From: Ga0077555 sp046154645
GTDB lineage: Bacteria; Pseudomonadota; Alphaproteobacteria; Rhizobiales; Hyphomicrobiaceae
Direction of reading: 5' to 3'
Assembly (NCBI GenBank): GCA_046154645.1
Contig: JBJXDZ010000043.1
Span: 11,488-75,487 of the forward strand
Length of the DNA: 64,000 nucleotides
The notes under the pieces are model-generated. The model was not told where the DNA came from. It did no database searches and saw nothing but the letters and a program-made list of their open reading frames with translations. Positions 17,806-24,853 of this stretch are shown here, in pieces. How positions within the stretch are numbered: the stretch's first letter is position 1; every line of letters begins with the position of its first letter. Both the position numbers and the translations under genes were made by a program.

Positions 17806-18972
17806 ATGCCTGCGCGCATCATCGGCATGCTCGGCGTCACGCCGCCGAAAAGCGACGCCACGCTGCTCGTCATCGAGGGCGAGCTGTCGCCGCCATTCGT
17901 CGTCGAGTTCGCGCAAACCCATGAAGCGGCGGGCTTCGACATGGCGCTGGTCGGGTATTCGTCATCGTCGGCCGAGGGGTTTCTGGTGGCGCAGCATGCA
18001 GCCCATCACACCGAGCGGCTATCGTTTCTGATCGCGCATCGTCCGGGCTTTGTGGCGCCGACGCTGTTCGCGCGCAAGGTGGCAACCTTCGACCATCTGA
18101 CGGGTGGGCGCATCGCGCTGCACATCATCACCGGCAAGACCGACGCCGAGCAGCAGGGCGACGGCGACTTTTCGCCGAAAGCCGAACGCTACGTGCGCGC
18201 GCAGGAATACCTGCACCTCATGAAGCGCACCTGGGCAGCTGACACGCCGTTCGATTTCGACGGCGCCTTCTACAAGGTGCGGGGCGCCCAGTCCGATGTG
18301 CGCCCGCTGCAGCAGCCGCACCCGCTGCTCATGTTCGGCGGCGCGTCGGAAGGGGCACTCGTGATGGGGGCCGCCGAATGCGATGTGTTCGCCATCTATG
18401 CGGAGCCGCTCGCCACCACAGCCGAGCGCATCGCCGAGTTCCGCGCGCGTGCCGCCACATACAATCGGCGCGTTGGCTTCAACATGTCGGTGCGCCCGAT
18501 CATTGCCGAGACCGAGGGCGCCGCCTGGGACAAGGCGCATCACATCCTGGCGCAAATGACCGGCAAACTCGGCTGGAAGCGGCAGGAGGACGCGCCGGTT
18601 GCTGGTGGGCAACTGAAGGCGCAAGGAGGAGACACGCCGGTTGCTGGTGGGCAACTGATGGCGCAAGCAAGAGCACCCGTCGACAATGCGGGCCGCCGCC
18701 AGTTCCAGTTCGCGCTCGATCGCGACGTGCACGACACGCGGCTGTGGATGGGCATCACCAAGGCGACGGGCGCGCTCGGCAATACGTCATGTCTCGTCGG
18801 GACAGCCGAGCAGGTGGCCGCGGCGATCCTCGAATACTACCGGCTGGGCATCGACTCGTTTCTCATTCGCGGTTTCGATCCCGTCGGCGACACCACCGTG
18901 TTCGGTCGCGAGTTGATCCCACGCATCAAGGCCGGTGCGCTGGAGATCGACAAGCGGTTGGCCGCCGAATAA
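17806..18972 (+). CDS. LLM-class FMNH2-dependent monooxygenase (SsuD-like)
   Basis: A 388-residue luciferase-like monooxygenase of the alkanesulfonate type. It has the TIM-barrel motifs DHLTGGRIALHIITG near residue 100 and HPLLMFGGASEGA near residue 167, plus a C-terminal FLIRGFDPVGDTTVFGRELIP. These enzymes use reduced flavin to desulfonate or oxidise small organics; sulfonate use would suit the sulfite genes upstream, but this is inference. Residues about 263-291 carry a tandem 14-residue repeat (PVAGGQLKAQ then PVAGGQLMAQ) that looks inserted in a loop and makes the protein longer than relatives. A TTT-type binding protein follows by 37 bp. Confidence 0.83.
   Translation: MPARIIGMLGVTPPKSDATLLVIEGELSPPFVVEFAQTHEAAGFDMALVGYSSSSAEGFLVAQHAAHHTERLSFLIAHRPGFVAPTLFARKVATFDHLTGGRIALHIITGKTDAEQQGDGDFSPKAERYVRAQEYLHLMKRTWAADTPFDFDGAFYKVRGAQSDVRPLQQPHPLLMFGGASEGALVMGAAECDVFAIYAEPLATTAERIAEFRARAATYNRRVGFNMSVRPIIAETEGAAWDKAHHILAQMTGKLGWKRQEDAPVAGGQLKAQGGDTPVAGGQLMAQARAPVDNAGRRQFQFALDRDVHDTRLWMGITKATGALGNTSCLVGTAEQVAAAILEYYRLGIDSFLIRGFDPVGDTTVFGRELIPRIKAGALEIDKRLAAE
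18593..18668 (+). repeat. in-frame tandem 42-bp repeat in the monooxygenase gene
   Basis: Two copies with a 42-bp period, beginning at 18593 and 18635. Their first 34 bases differ at only two places. Each begins CGCCGGTTGCTGGTGGGCAA. The period is a multiple of three, so the reading frame is kept and 14 residues are repeated. It could be a local duplication or a dispersed element tolerated in a surface loop. Confidence 0.75.
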
Positions 18973-19009
18973 CGTGCCTTTCGATCAACCACGGCAGGGG
19001 GAGACGCGC

Positions 19010-19996
19010 ATGAAACGGCAGTTCGCGGTAGGGCTTGGTGCGGTGGGTCTGGTTGTGGCAACGCTGCTGGCAGGCGCCGGCGCGGTCCTGGCGCAAACGT
19101 ATCCCTCGAAGCCGATCCGCTTCATCGTACCGTTTCCACCTGGCGGCACCCTCGATCAAATCGCACGGCGCGTGCAACCCGGCATGCAGAAGGAACTCGG
19201 CCAGTCCATTCTGATCGACAACAAGGGCGGCGCCTCCGGCTCCATCGGCACGGCGCTGGCGGCGCAATCGGCGCCTGATGGCTACACGATCCTGATGGTG
19301 TTCGACACGCACGCGGTCAATCCGACCCTGATCCAGGGCCTGGCCTTCGACACGGTCAAGGATTTCGCACCGATCATGAAGATCGGCTGGGCGCCGATGC
19401 TGATCGCAACGCACACTTCGACGCCGTACACGTCGCTGGCGGATCTCATCGCCGCGGCCAAGGCCAAGCCTGGCAGCGTTCCCTACGGCACGGTCGGACA
19501 GGGCAGTCTCGCGCATCTGGCCATGTCGCAGATGGCCAATGATCTCAAGCTGACCTGGACGCATGTGCCGTACAAGGGCGGCGGTCCGCTGACCAATGAC
19601 GCCGTGGCGGGGCATGTGCCGGTGGCCATCTCGTCGGTCGCGTCGATCGGACCGCACGTCAAGGCGGGCAAGCTTCGCGGGCTGGCCTTGACCTCGGACA
19701 AGCGCCATCCGCAATTTCCCGATGTTCCCACGGTTTCTGAAGCAGGCCTGCCGGGTTTCTCGGCCAACGCCTGGTGGGGCCTTGTGGCGCCGGCGAAAAC
19801 GCCCCCTGATATCATCAAGCGATTGAACGAAGCCTTCAAGAAAGTGTTCGAGGAACCGGATGTGAAGCAGTCCCTCGTGGAGCAGGCGGGCATCGTCTAT
19901 GAGCTCTCGACGCCGGAAGCCTTCGGCACGTTCGTCGAGACCGAGATTGCGCGGTGGGCCAAAGTGGTGAAGGACAACAGAATAGCGCCGGAGTGA
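19010..19996 (+). CDS. TTT-family (Bug) periplasmic substrate-binding protein
   Basis: A 328-residue exported solute-binding protein. Residues 1-28 are a signal peptide ending AGAVLAQ; the mature part starts TYPSKPIRFIVPFPPGG, the standard opening of Bug/TctC proteins. Later SVPYGTVGQGSLAHLAM and the C-terminal FPDVPTVSEAGLPGF are family motifs. Such proteins capture carboxylates for tripartite tricarboxylate transporters or as orphan sensors. No TctA or TctB gene is adjacent. The ATG at 19010 has a purine-rich GGGGGAGA ahead of it; a longer upstream reading would destroy the signal peptide. Confidence 0.88.
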   Translation: MKRQFAVGLGAVGLVVATLLAGAGAVLAQTYPSKPIRFIVPFPPGGTLDQIARRVQPGMQKELGQSILIDNKGGASGSIGTALAAQSAPDGYTILMVFDTHAVNPTLIQGLAFDTVKDFAPIMKIGWAPMLIATHTSTPYTSLADLIAAAKAKPGSVPYGTVGQGSLAHLAMSQMANDLKLTWTHVPYKGGGPLTNDAVAGHVPVAISSVASIGPHVKAGKLRGLALTSDKRHPQFPDVPTVSEAGLPGFSANAWWGLVAPAKTPPDIIKRLNEAFKKVFEEPDVKQSLVEQAGIVYELSTPEAFGTFVETEIARWAKVVKDNRIAPE

Positions 19997-20003
19997 GTGA
20001 GTC

Positions 20004-20486
20004 ATGGCGATGAAGCATTTGGGTGGTCGCTGCACGTGCGGCGAAATCCGCTATCAACTGACGGCACAACCCCTGTTCGTGCACTGCTGCCATTGCCGCT
20101 GGTGCCAGCGTGAGACCGGCACGGCGTTCGCGCTCAATGCCATGATCGAGGCCGACCGCGTGGAGTTGCTGGCGGGCCGGCCGGAGGTCGTGTTGACGCC
20201 GACGAACAGCGGCAAAGGCCAGAAGATCGCGCGCTGTCCAACCTGCCGCATTGCGGTTTGGAGCAATTATGCCGGCGCCGGTGACCGGTTTCACTTCGTG
20301 CGGGTCGGCACGCTCGATGCGCCAGACCGGCTGCCGCCGGACATTCATATCTTTACGATGTCGAAGCAACCTTGGGTCCAGCTACCTGCGGGGGCGCAGG
20401 CGGTGGCGGAATACTATGACCGCGAGCTGTATTGGCCACCGGAAAGCCTCGAGCGCCGGCAACGCATGCTCGCGCGTCAGACCTAG
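20004..20486 (+). CDS. GFA-family (CENP-V/glutathione-dependent formaldehyde-activating) zinc protein
   Basis: A 160-residue member of the GFA family. Zinc ligands are seen in RCTCGEIRY, HCCHCRWCQR and ARCPTCRIAVWS, in the family order CxC, CxxC and CxxC. The family includes Gfa, once thought to speed S-hydroxymethylglutathione formation, and many proteins of unknown role. It starts seven bases after the binding-protein gene, so the two may be co-transcribed. The substrate is unknown. Confidence 0.85.
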   Translation: MAMKHLGGRCTCGEIRYQLTAQPLFVHCCHCRWCQRETGTAFALNAMIEADRVELLAGRPEVVLTPTNSGKGQKIARCPTCRIAVWSNYAGAGDRFHFVRVGTLDAPDRLPPDIHIFTMSKQPWVQLPAGAQAVAEYYDRELYWPPESLERRQRMLARQT

Positions 20487-20519
20487 TGAGCCGGTCGATT
20501 TTGTAGTGCCCACTGCCCT

Positions 20520-20547
20520 CTTGAAATCCTCACCCGGCCTCCCAAAT
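20520..20547 (+). promoter_or_regulatory. probable RpoH (heat-shock sigma) promoter
   Basis: CTTGAAA at 20520 and CCCAAAT at 20541 are separated by 14 bases, close to the RpoH consensus CTTGAA-N13..15-CCCCATNT. It lies about 100 bp before an hsp20 gene, in the right orientation. Not experimentally known here. Confidence 0.4.
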
Positions 20548-20640
20548 CCTTATCAGCGCACGCCTCTCGGGGGTGCGCGACTTGAACCGCCGGGCCCCTG
20601 CGGGCCGGTACATGATCCATGTCGCTTCTCCAAGGAGGAC
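20548..20640 (+). promoter_or_regulatory. ROSE-like RNA thermometer in the hsp20 leader
   Basis: The leader can form hairpins at 20556-20578 (GCGCAC with GTGCGC) and 20593-20606 (GGCCC with GGGCC). Last comes TCGCTTCTCC at 20622, facing the ribosome-binding site AAGGAGGA at 20632. A final helix that pairs UYGCU plus CUCC with the Shine-Dalgarno sequence is the hallmark of ROSE elements, which melt on heating. The match is by eye; no folding was computed. Confidence 0.5.
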
Positions 20641-20644
20641 TGTG

Positions 20645-21097
20645 ATGCGACCCTTTGATTTGTCTCCGCTCTATCGTTCCACCGTCGGCTTCGATCGCCT
20701 CGTCCAGCTGCTGGACGGCATCTCCGGCCTCGACAGCGAGGCGCCGGCTTACCCGCCCTACAACATCGAACGTCTCGGAGAGACCGACTACCGCATCACC
20801 ATGGCGGTGGCGGGTTTTGCTGAGAGTGAGCTCAAGCTCGAGGTCAAGGAGCAGACGCTGACCGTGACCGGCCAGAAGGCGGCCGAGTCCAAGGAACGCC
20901 AGTTCCTGCATCGCGGCATCGCCACCCGCGCCTTCGAGCGCCGCTTCCAGCTCGCCGACCACGTCGAGGTCAAGGGTGCCGACCTGAAGGACGGCCTGCT
21001 GCATATCGATCTGGTGCGCAATGTGCCGGAGCGCTTGAAACCGCGGGCCATCGCCATTGGCGGCAGCGCGCCGAAGCAGATCGGGGTGCAAGCGTGA
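20645..21097 (+). CDS. small heat-shock protein, Hsp20/IbpA family
   Basis: A 150-residue alpha-crystallin-type chaperone that binds unfolding proteins in the cytoplasm. The N-terminal RPFDLSPLYRSTVGFDRLVQLLD and PPYNIERLGETDYRITMAVAGF are typical of rhizobial IbpA-like proteins; the crystallin domain runs from about residue 37 to 128 and ends DGLLHIDLVR. The ATG at 20645 follows AAGGAGGA by a suitable distance. The leader and promoter features point to heat control at both transcription and translation. Confidence 0.9.
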   Translation: MRPFDLSPLYRSTVGFDRLVQLLDGISGLDSEAPAYPPYNIERLGETDYRITMAVAGFAESELKLEVKEQTLTVTGQKAAESKERQFLHRGIATRAFERRFQLADHVEVKGADLKDGLLHIDLVRNVPERLKPRAIAIGGSAPKQIGVQA

Positions 21098-21186
21098 GGC
21101 GCGTCAACGCTTGATCGCTGGGTGCGCCGCTCACAGGTGGAGCGCCACCCCTTTATGATCTGGCATTGAAATGTGCTGACGGAAAA

Positions 21187-21211
21187 GCGGGTGGCCGACA
21201 CGGCCACCCGC
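21187..21211 (-). terminator. rho-independent terminator for rsfS
   Basis: A perfect 10-bp stem (GCGGGTGGCC with GGCCACCCGC) with a five-base loop. On the minus strand it is followed by TTTT, so it best serves the rsfS gene, which ends 165 bp before it. It may also stop forward reading from hsp20, which ends 89 bp to the left. Confidence 0.6.
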
Positions 21212-21375
21212 TGCTTGGACTTTATCGCAAACTGGGGCGCGAGCGCCCGCGAAGTTGACAGATTTCCGGTCGCACAACCGACACGATGCATTGCTGCGCC
21301 GAACCACGCCCCGGCCGTCTTGACCCGCTGAAGGCCCGCGCGGCTGCAGCCGGTACACACCCAGGGCGTTCGGCC

Positions 21376-21789
21376 TCAGTGTGCCGTGCCGTTGTCCGCG
21401 CTGCGATCCGGAGACCACATTTTCTCGAGGTTGTAGAACTCTCGCACCTCGGGCCGGAACAAATGCACGATGATGTCGCCAGTATCAATCAGCACCCAGT
21501 CGCATTGCGGCTGGCCCTCGACACGAACGCGGGTTTCGCCACGCTCTTTGAGTTTCTTGCTGATTTGATCGGCGACAGCGCCGACATGCCGGTCTGACCG
21601 ACCGGAGGCTATGACCATGAAGTCGCCCATGGACGACTTGCCTCGCAGATCGATGGTCACGATGCTTTCGGCTTTGGCCTCATCCAGCCATGCCGTGACG
21701 TCCCTCAACAACGCATCCGACTCGTGACTGGCTGTCATTGCGTCGGCAGCAGACGCACCCCTACGGGTGGTCGCGGTTGCGGTTCTCAT
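21376..21789 (-). CDS. rsfS: ribosomal silencing factor RsfS (Iojap family)
   Basis: A 137-residue protein that binds ribosomal protein uL14 and blocks subunit joining when nutrients are short. The family core is clear: DLRGKSSMGDFMVIASGRSDRHVGAVADQI and then WVLIDTGDIIVHLFRPEVREFYNLEKMW. The usual neighbours nadD and rlmH are not adjacent. The start could be the Met at 21738, which gives a more typical N-terminus (MTASHESDALL). It is the last clear chromosomal gene before the island. Confidence 0.9.
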   Translation of the reverse strand: MRTATATTRRGASAADAMTASHESDALLRDVTAWLDEAKAESIVTIDLRGKSSMGDFMVIASGRSDRHVGAVADQISKKLKERGETRVRVEGQPQCDWVLIDTGDIIVHLFRPEVREFYNLEKMWSPDRSADNGTAH

Positions 21790-22148
21790 CGTTGGTTGGG
21801 CATCCTTTGCGTCATCTGGCCCTTGCGGGCGCGCCTACTCGAGGTTCCGGTACAAGCCGGGACAACTCTGCAGGTTGTAGCACAAGGAACGCGAACCTAC
21901 AGAATCTACCACTGCGTACAATTAAGCGCACCACTGGGCCAGTTTCAAGGGGCTTTCGAGTTGTGTGTGCCAGACAGCACGCATTTCGGACCAGTCGCAG
22001 CCGGCGAAATCGTGTTCAAGGGTTGGTCAAACGGGACGATCGCCGCTAATGTCCGGCTCGGCCGGCATGGAGGTCATGGCTGGCAAGGAGGCCGACGACA
22101 CCTGACATATCTGGCCCGGGTATTGCGGATTGGTGGCTTTCGTCGAAA
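21790..22148 (-). other. gene-free stretch between rsfS and the island edge
   Basis: About 360 bp with open frames on both strands but none with recognisable protein content or a good ribosome-binding site. It should contain the rsfS promoter on the minus strand. I see no other feature here. Confidence 0.4.
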
Positions 22149-22197
22149 TGGTCGGAGCGAGAGGATTTGAACCTCCGACCCCCTGCTCCCGAAGCAG
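22149..22197 (-). repeat. left attachment repeat (attL): 49-bp 3' fragment of tRNA-Pro
   Basis: Identical over 49 bases to the 3' part of the tRNA-Pro gene at 56958-57006. It begins TGGTCGGAGCGAGAGG (the CCA end, read on the other strand) and stops inside the anticodon stem at GAAGCAG. The 5' half of the tRNA is absent, so this is the distal copy of a tRNA-targeting integration event. Confidence 0.9.
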
Positions 22198-22337
22198 AAA
22201 AAACTCGGATACAGCGATAGACAGCATGTTCAGCATGTGACGGTAAAATTGCAAATTATAGACACGAGATCATGGGGTTATGCGCCAGATCTATTGTCAC
22301 GGACGTTCGCATGATGCACTTACTGTCTCGCCCAACC

Positions 22338-22357
22338 GTACCGGGAGCGTACCGGGA
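22338..22357 (+). repeat. paired GTACCGGGA motifs, left end of island
   Basis: Two copies of GTACCGGGA, 11 bp apart start to start, lie 141 bp inside the left att repeat and just before the integrase gene. The same pair with the same spacing lies near the right end. They are candidate arm-type binding sites for the integrase. Confidence 0.55.
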
Positions 22358-22380
22358 CAGCAGGTCAAGGGGGAGTTATC

Positions 22381-23709
22381 ATGCGGGTGTTGCCGGCCAA
22401 GGATAAGTCGATTGCCGCTGCCGAATTTGTTGGCGCCGGCCGAGAAACTGAGTTCCGGATCGAGGGTAATCCCGGTCTCGTGTTGGTGATCACGGCACCG
22501 GGCAAAGTGCGGCCAAGTGGTAAGGTTTGGCGCTACTACTACAGCTGGACCACTGAGGGCCGGCGCACCATCCGAAAGGTACGCCTCGGCCTGTACGGCC
22601 TGGAGGCGCCGGGAATCGGGCTCGCCAAGGCGCGGATCAAAGCGGCCGAGATTGCTGCTGCCGTCGAGAACGGCGCAGATATTGTCGGCGACCGCAAGCG
22701 ACTCGAAGCCGAAAAGCTGCGGACGTGTTTGACGTTCGCCGACCTCGTGGGCGACTACATTGCCGATCATCGTCGACAGCGGCACGCTTCGACGTCGGAG
22801 GTGGAGAGGTGCCTACGCAAAGACGCTTTGCCAAGCCTGGGCAAACTCCGCCCCTCCGACGTCTCGCCATTGGATATTCAGAAAGCAGTCGACGCCGTGC
22901 GCGACCGTGTTGAGGCCGCGCGTGGGACAAAGGTGCGCGGCGAGATGGCGCGGCGCGTCCTCCGTTACATCCGGCAAGTTTTCAATCATGCACTGCTCGA
23001 CTCCGAGGAGCTTCGCCTCAAGTACGGGCTCACAACGAACCCAGCAGAGAGCGTCGGCCGGAACCGGCGCGGGAAGGTTGGTCGCTACGGCAAGGCCAAA
23101 CCTCGCGAGCGCTACCTGACGGACGACGAGATCCTCGCCTTTTGGCGAGCGCTCGACTTCAGTCGGACAGACGTGCAGACACAGCTCCTCCTGAAGTTGC
23201 TGCTGGTGACGGGGGCGCGCTTGAGCGAGGTGCGGAAGATGGACATCGCCGAGCTGAGCCTTGATGGCGATGCGCCAACATGGAGGCTGCCGGCGAGGCG
23301 CGCCAAGAACAGGCACGAGCATTTGAAGCCGCTCTCACCTCTGGCTGTCTCGCTTCTGCGCGCCGCGAAAGGCCAGAGAAAGATTGGCCCCTTGCTGCCA
23401 TCAAGTGACTCTGACGACGGGTTTCTGACGCAGCGCGGCGCGAGACGCGCCATAGATCGCTTCATCAGCAGCGGGCGCCTCAAGTGCAGCCCTTTTACGC
23501 CGCATGATTTCCGACGCACGGTCGGCACTGGCATGGCTCGGCTAGGGATTCCCGACGACATTATCGGCCGCGCGCTGGGACACAAGAAAAGCGATGTCAC
23601 CAATCTCCACTACATCAAGGGGGGATACGAAGTCGAGACCCGCGAGGCGATGCTGAAATGGAACGGGCATCTGCAGGGCTTGTTGGGATTGTCCACAGAA
23701 ACACCATGA
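22381..23709 (+). CDS. int: island tyrosine integrase
   Basis: A 442-residue site-specific recombinase. An N-terminal arm-binding region (about 1-115) is followed by a core-binding helical domain (about 118-235) and the catalytic domain. The catalytic residues are visible: Arg280 in TGARLSEV, His375 and Arg378 in PHDFRRTVG, His401 in LGHKKSD and the Tyr411 nucleophile in LHYIKGG. It sits just inside the left attachment repeat and is the natural enzyme for integration at tRNA-Pro. The ATG at 22381 has AAGGGGGAG close upstream. Confidence 0.9.
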   Translation: MRVLPAKDKSIAAAEFVGAGRETEFRIEGNPGLVLVITAPGKVRPSGKVWRYYYSWTTEGRRTIRKVRLGLYGLEAPGIGLAKARIKAAEIAAAVENGADIVGDRKRLEAEKLRTCLTFADLVGDYIADHRRQRHASTSEVERCLRKDALPSLGKLRPSDVSPLDIQKAVDAVRDRVEAARGTKVRGEMARRVLRYIRQVFNHALLDSEELRLKYGLTTNPAESVGRNRRGKVGRYGKAKPRERYLTDDEILAFWRALDFSRTDVQTQLLLKLLLVTGARLSEVRKMDIAELSLDGDAPTWRLPARRAKNRHEHLKPLSPLAVSLLRAAKGQRKIGPLLPSSDSDDGFLTQRGARRAIDRFISSGRLKCSPFTPHDFRRTVGTGMARLGIPDDIIGRALGHKKSDVTNLHYIKGGYEVETREAMLKWNGHLQGLLGLSTETP

Positions 23710-23974
23710 TGCTTATTGACCCCTGACGTGGGTTGGCGCATCAACATCCCCGAGCCCGCGCTTGGTGTGCGCGGGAAGCAGGCACATGATTGTGTTGTCG
23801 ACCCGGCGAGGTCGATCGATACCGCGGAGGGCGTCACGCTCTGCGGCGTTGGGTGGAACCACGGACCCACCCCTACCGAGGCTGAGAGCCCCGGAGCTGA
23901 TAGCTCGGCGGACCAAGGGCTACAGGCGAGCAGCCTGGCACCACTTCACAAAGATAGCATCTGTGGGTCCGCCA

Positions 23975-24337
23975 ATGACACGCCCTGCATCTGACGTCAC
24001 ACGTCCGTCTGTTCTCACTCCTGCCGCCTTTGAACGCTCAGCCAAATGTCGCGGTGGTGCAGAAGCTCCACCGTTGCCGCCGACGATTTCTGGCACTTCA
24101 TGTTCCGCATCTGAAGTAGCGCTTCAATCGATCAAGGAAGTCACAAGTCGAATTTCCATATCGAGAGCCCAGATCTACCGATTGGTAGATGCTGGCACGT
24201 TTCCGCGGCCCGTGAAGATTTGCGGCGGACGCATCGCGTGGGTTAAGTCCGAGATCGATGGATGGATCAACCAACGCGTGGCTGCTCGTGACGCGAGCGC
24301 GCCAGGATGGCGGCGAGCATCCGGGGAAAGAAAGTGA
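23975..24337 (+). CDS. AlpA-family DNA-binding regulator/excisionase-like protein
   Basis: A 120-residue protein. Its C-terminal half is an AlpA/MerR-type winged helix: ISISRAQIYRLVDAGTFPRPVKICGGRIAWVKSEIDGWINQR. Such proteins sit beside integrases and control excision or integrase expression. The first 50 residues are low-complexity Pro/Ala/Ser sequence, and a later internal start is possible. It lies 265 bp after the integrase on the same strand. Confidence 0.8.
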   Translation: MTRPASDVTRPSVLTPAAFERSAKCRGGAEAPPLPPTISGTSCSASEVALQSIKEVTSRISISRAQIYRLVDAGTFPRPVKICGGRIAWVKSEIDGWINQRVAARDASAPGWRRASGERK

Positions 24338-24853
24338 AGAGCCTGCCGGCTGACAACGCTTTGGCGGTTGAGCATGCCGTGCGGAGAAGTACACATCGCG
24401 CTTTCGCTGCGTCGTCGGTGGCGAGTTGCGCAATGCCGCTCATCGAACCTAGATCGACGACAGAGACGATCCTTACAGAAGCCGTCAGAGAACAGCGGCC
24501 AGCCCGCAATCGAAGTCTCTCACCGTCTCGGCCAGTGCCTTCTGACGGCGAGCATCTGCCGTAGCGCAATACGTCTTCGCATATCATCGAAGTCAAGAAG
24601 GAAGCGATGCGATCGTGCGCATCGCTCTGGTCGACGCCGTGTGTGCCGTCGCCCTTGGCCTCGAAAACACTTGAGGCCCTCAGCGGCGAACTGAAGGCCT
24701 CGCGTGGTTGCAGTGCTCTCGTTTCCGGAGAGCGTTTCAAGATACCCGGCAGGTGGGATCGTACCCAGCTGAGGGAGCACCTCATTTGACGCGATGGCTC
24801 CACCTCTGGACTGGAAGGAGCGGACGCGTTGTAGCCCTGAGGAGGGTAGCGAT
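24338..24853 (+). other. gene-free stretch before the replication-like gene
   Basis: About 500 bp with short overlapping reading frames that show no recognisable protein. It could carry the promoter, and perhaps an origin, for the downstream primase-like gene, but I see no clear iteron set. Confidence 0.3.

Noticed and set aside
22149..22197. A second functional tRNA-Pro gene
   Set aside because: Only the 3' 49 bases are present; the 5' acceptor strand and D arm are missing, so it cannot fold into a tRNA.
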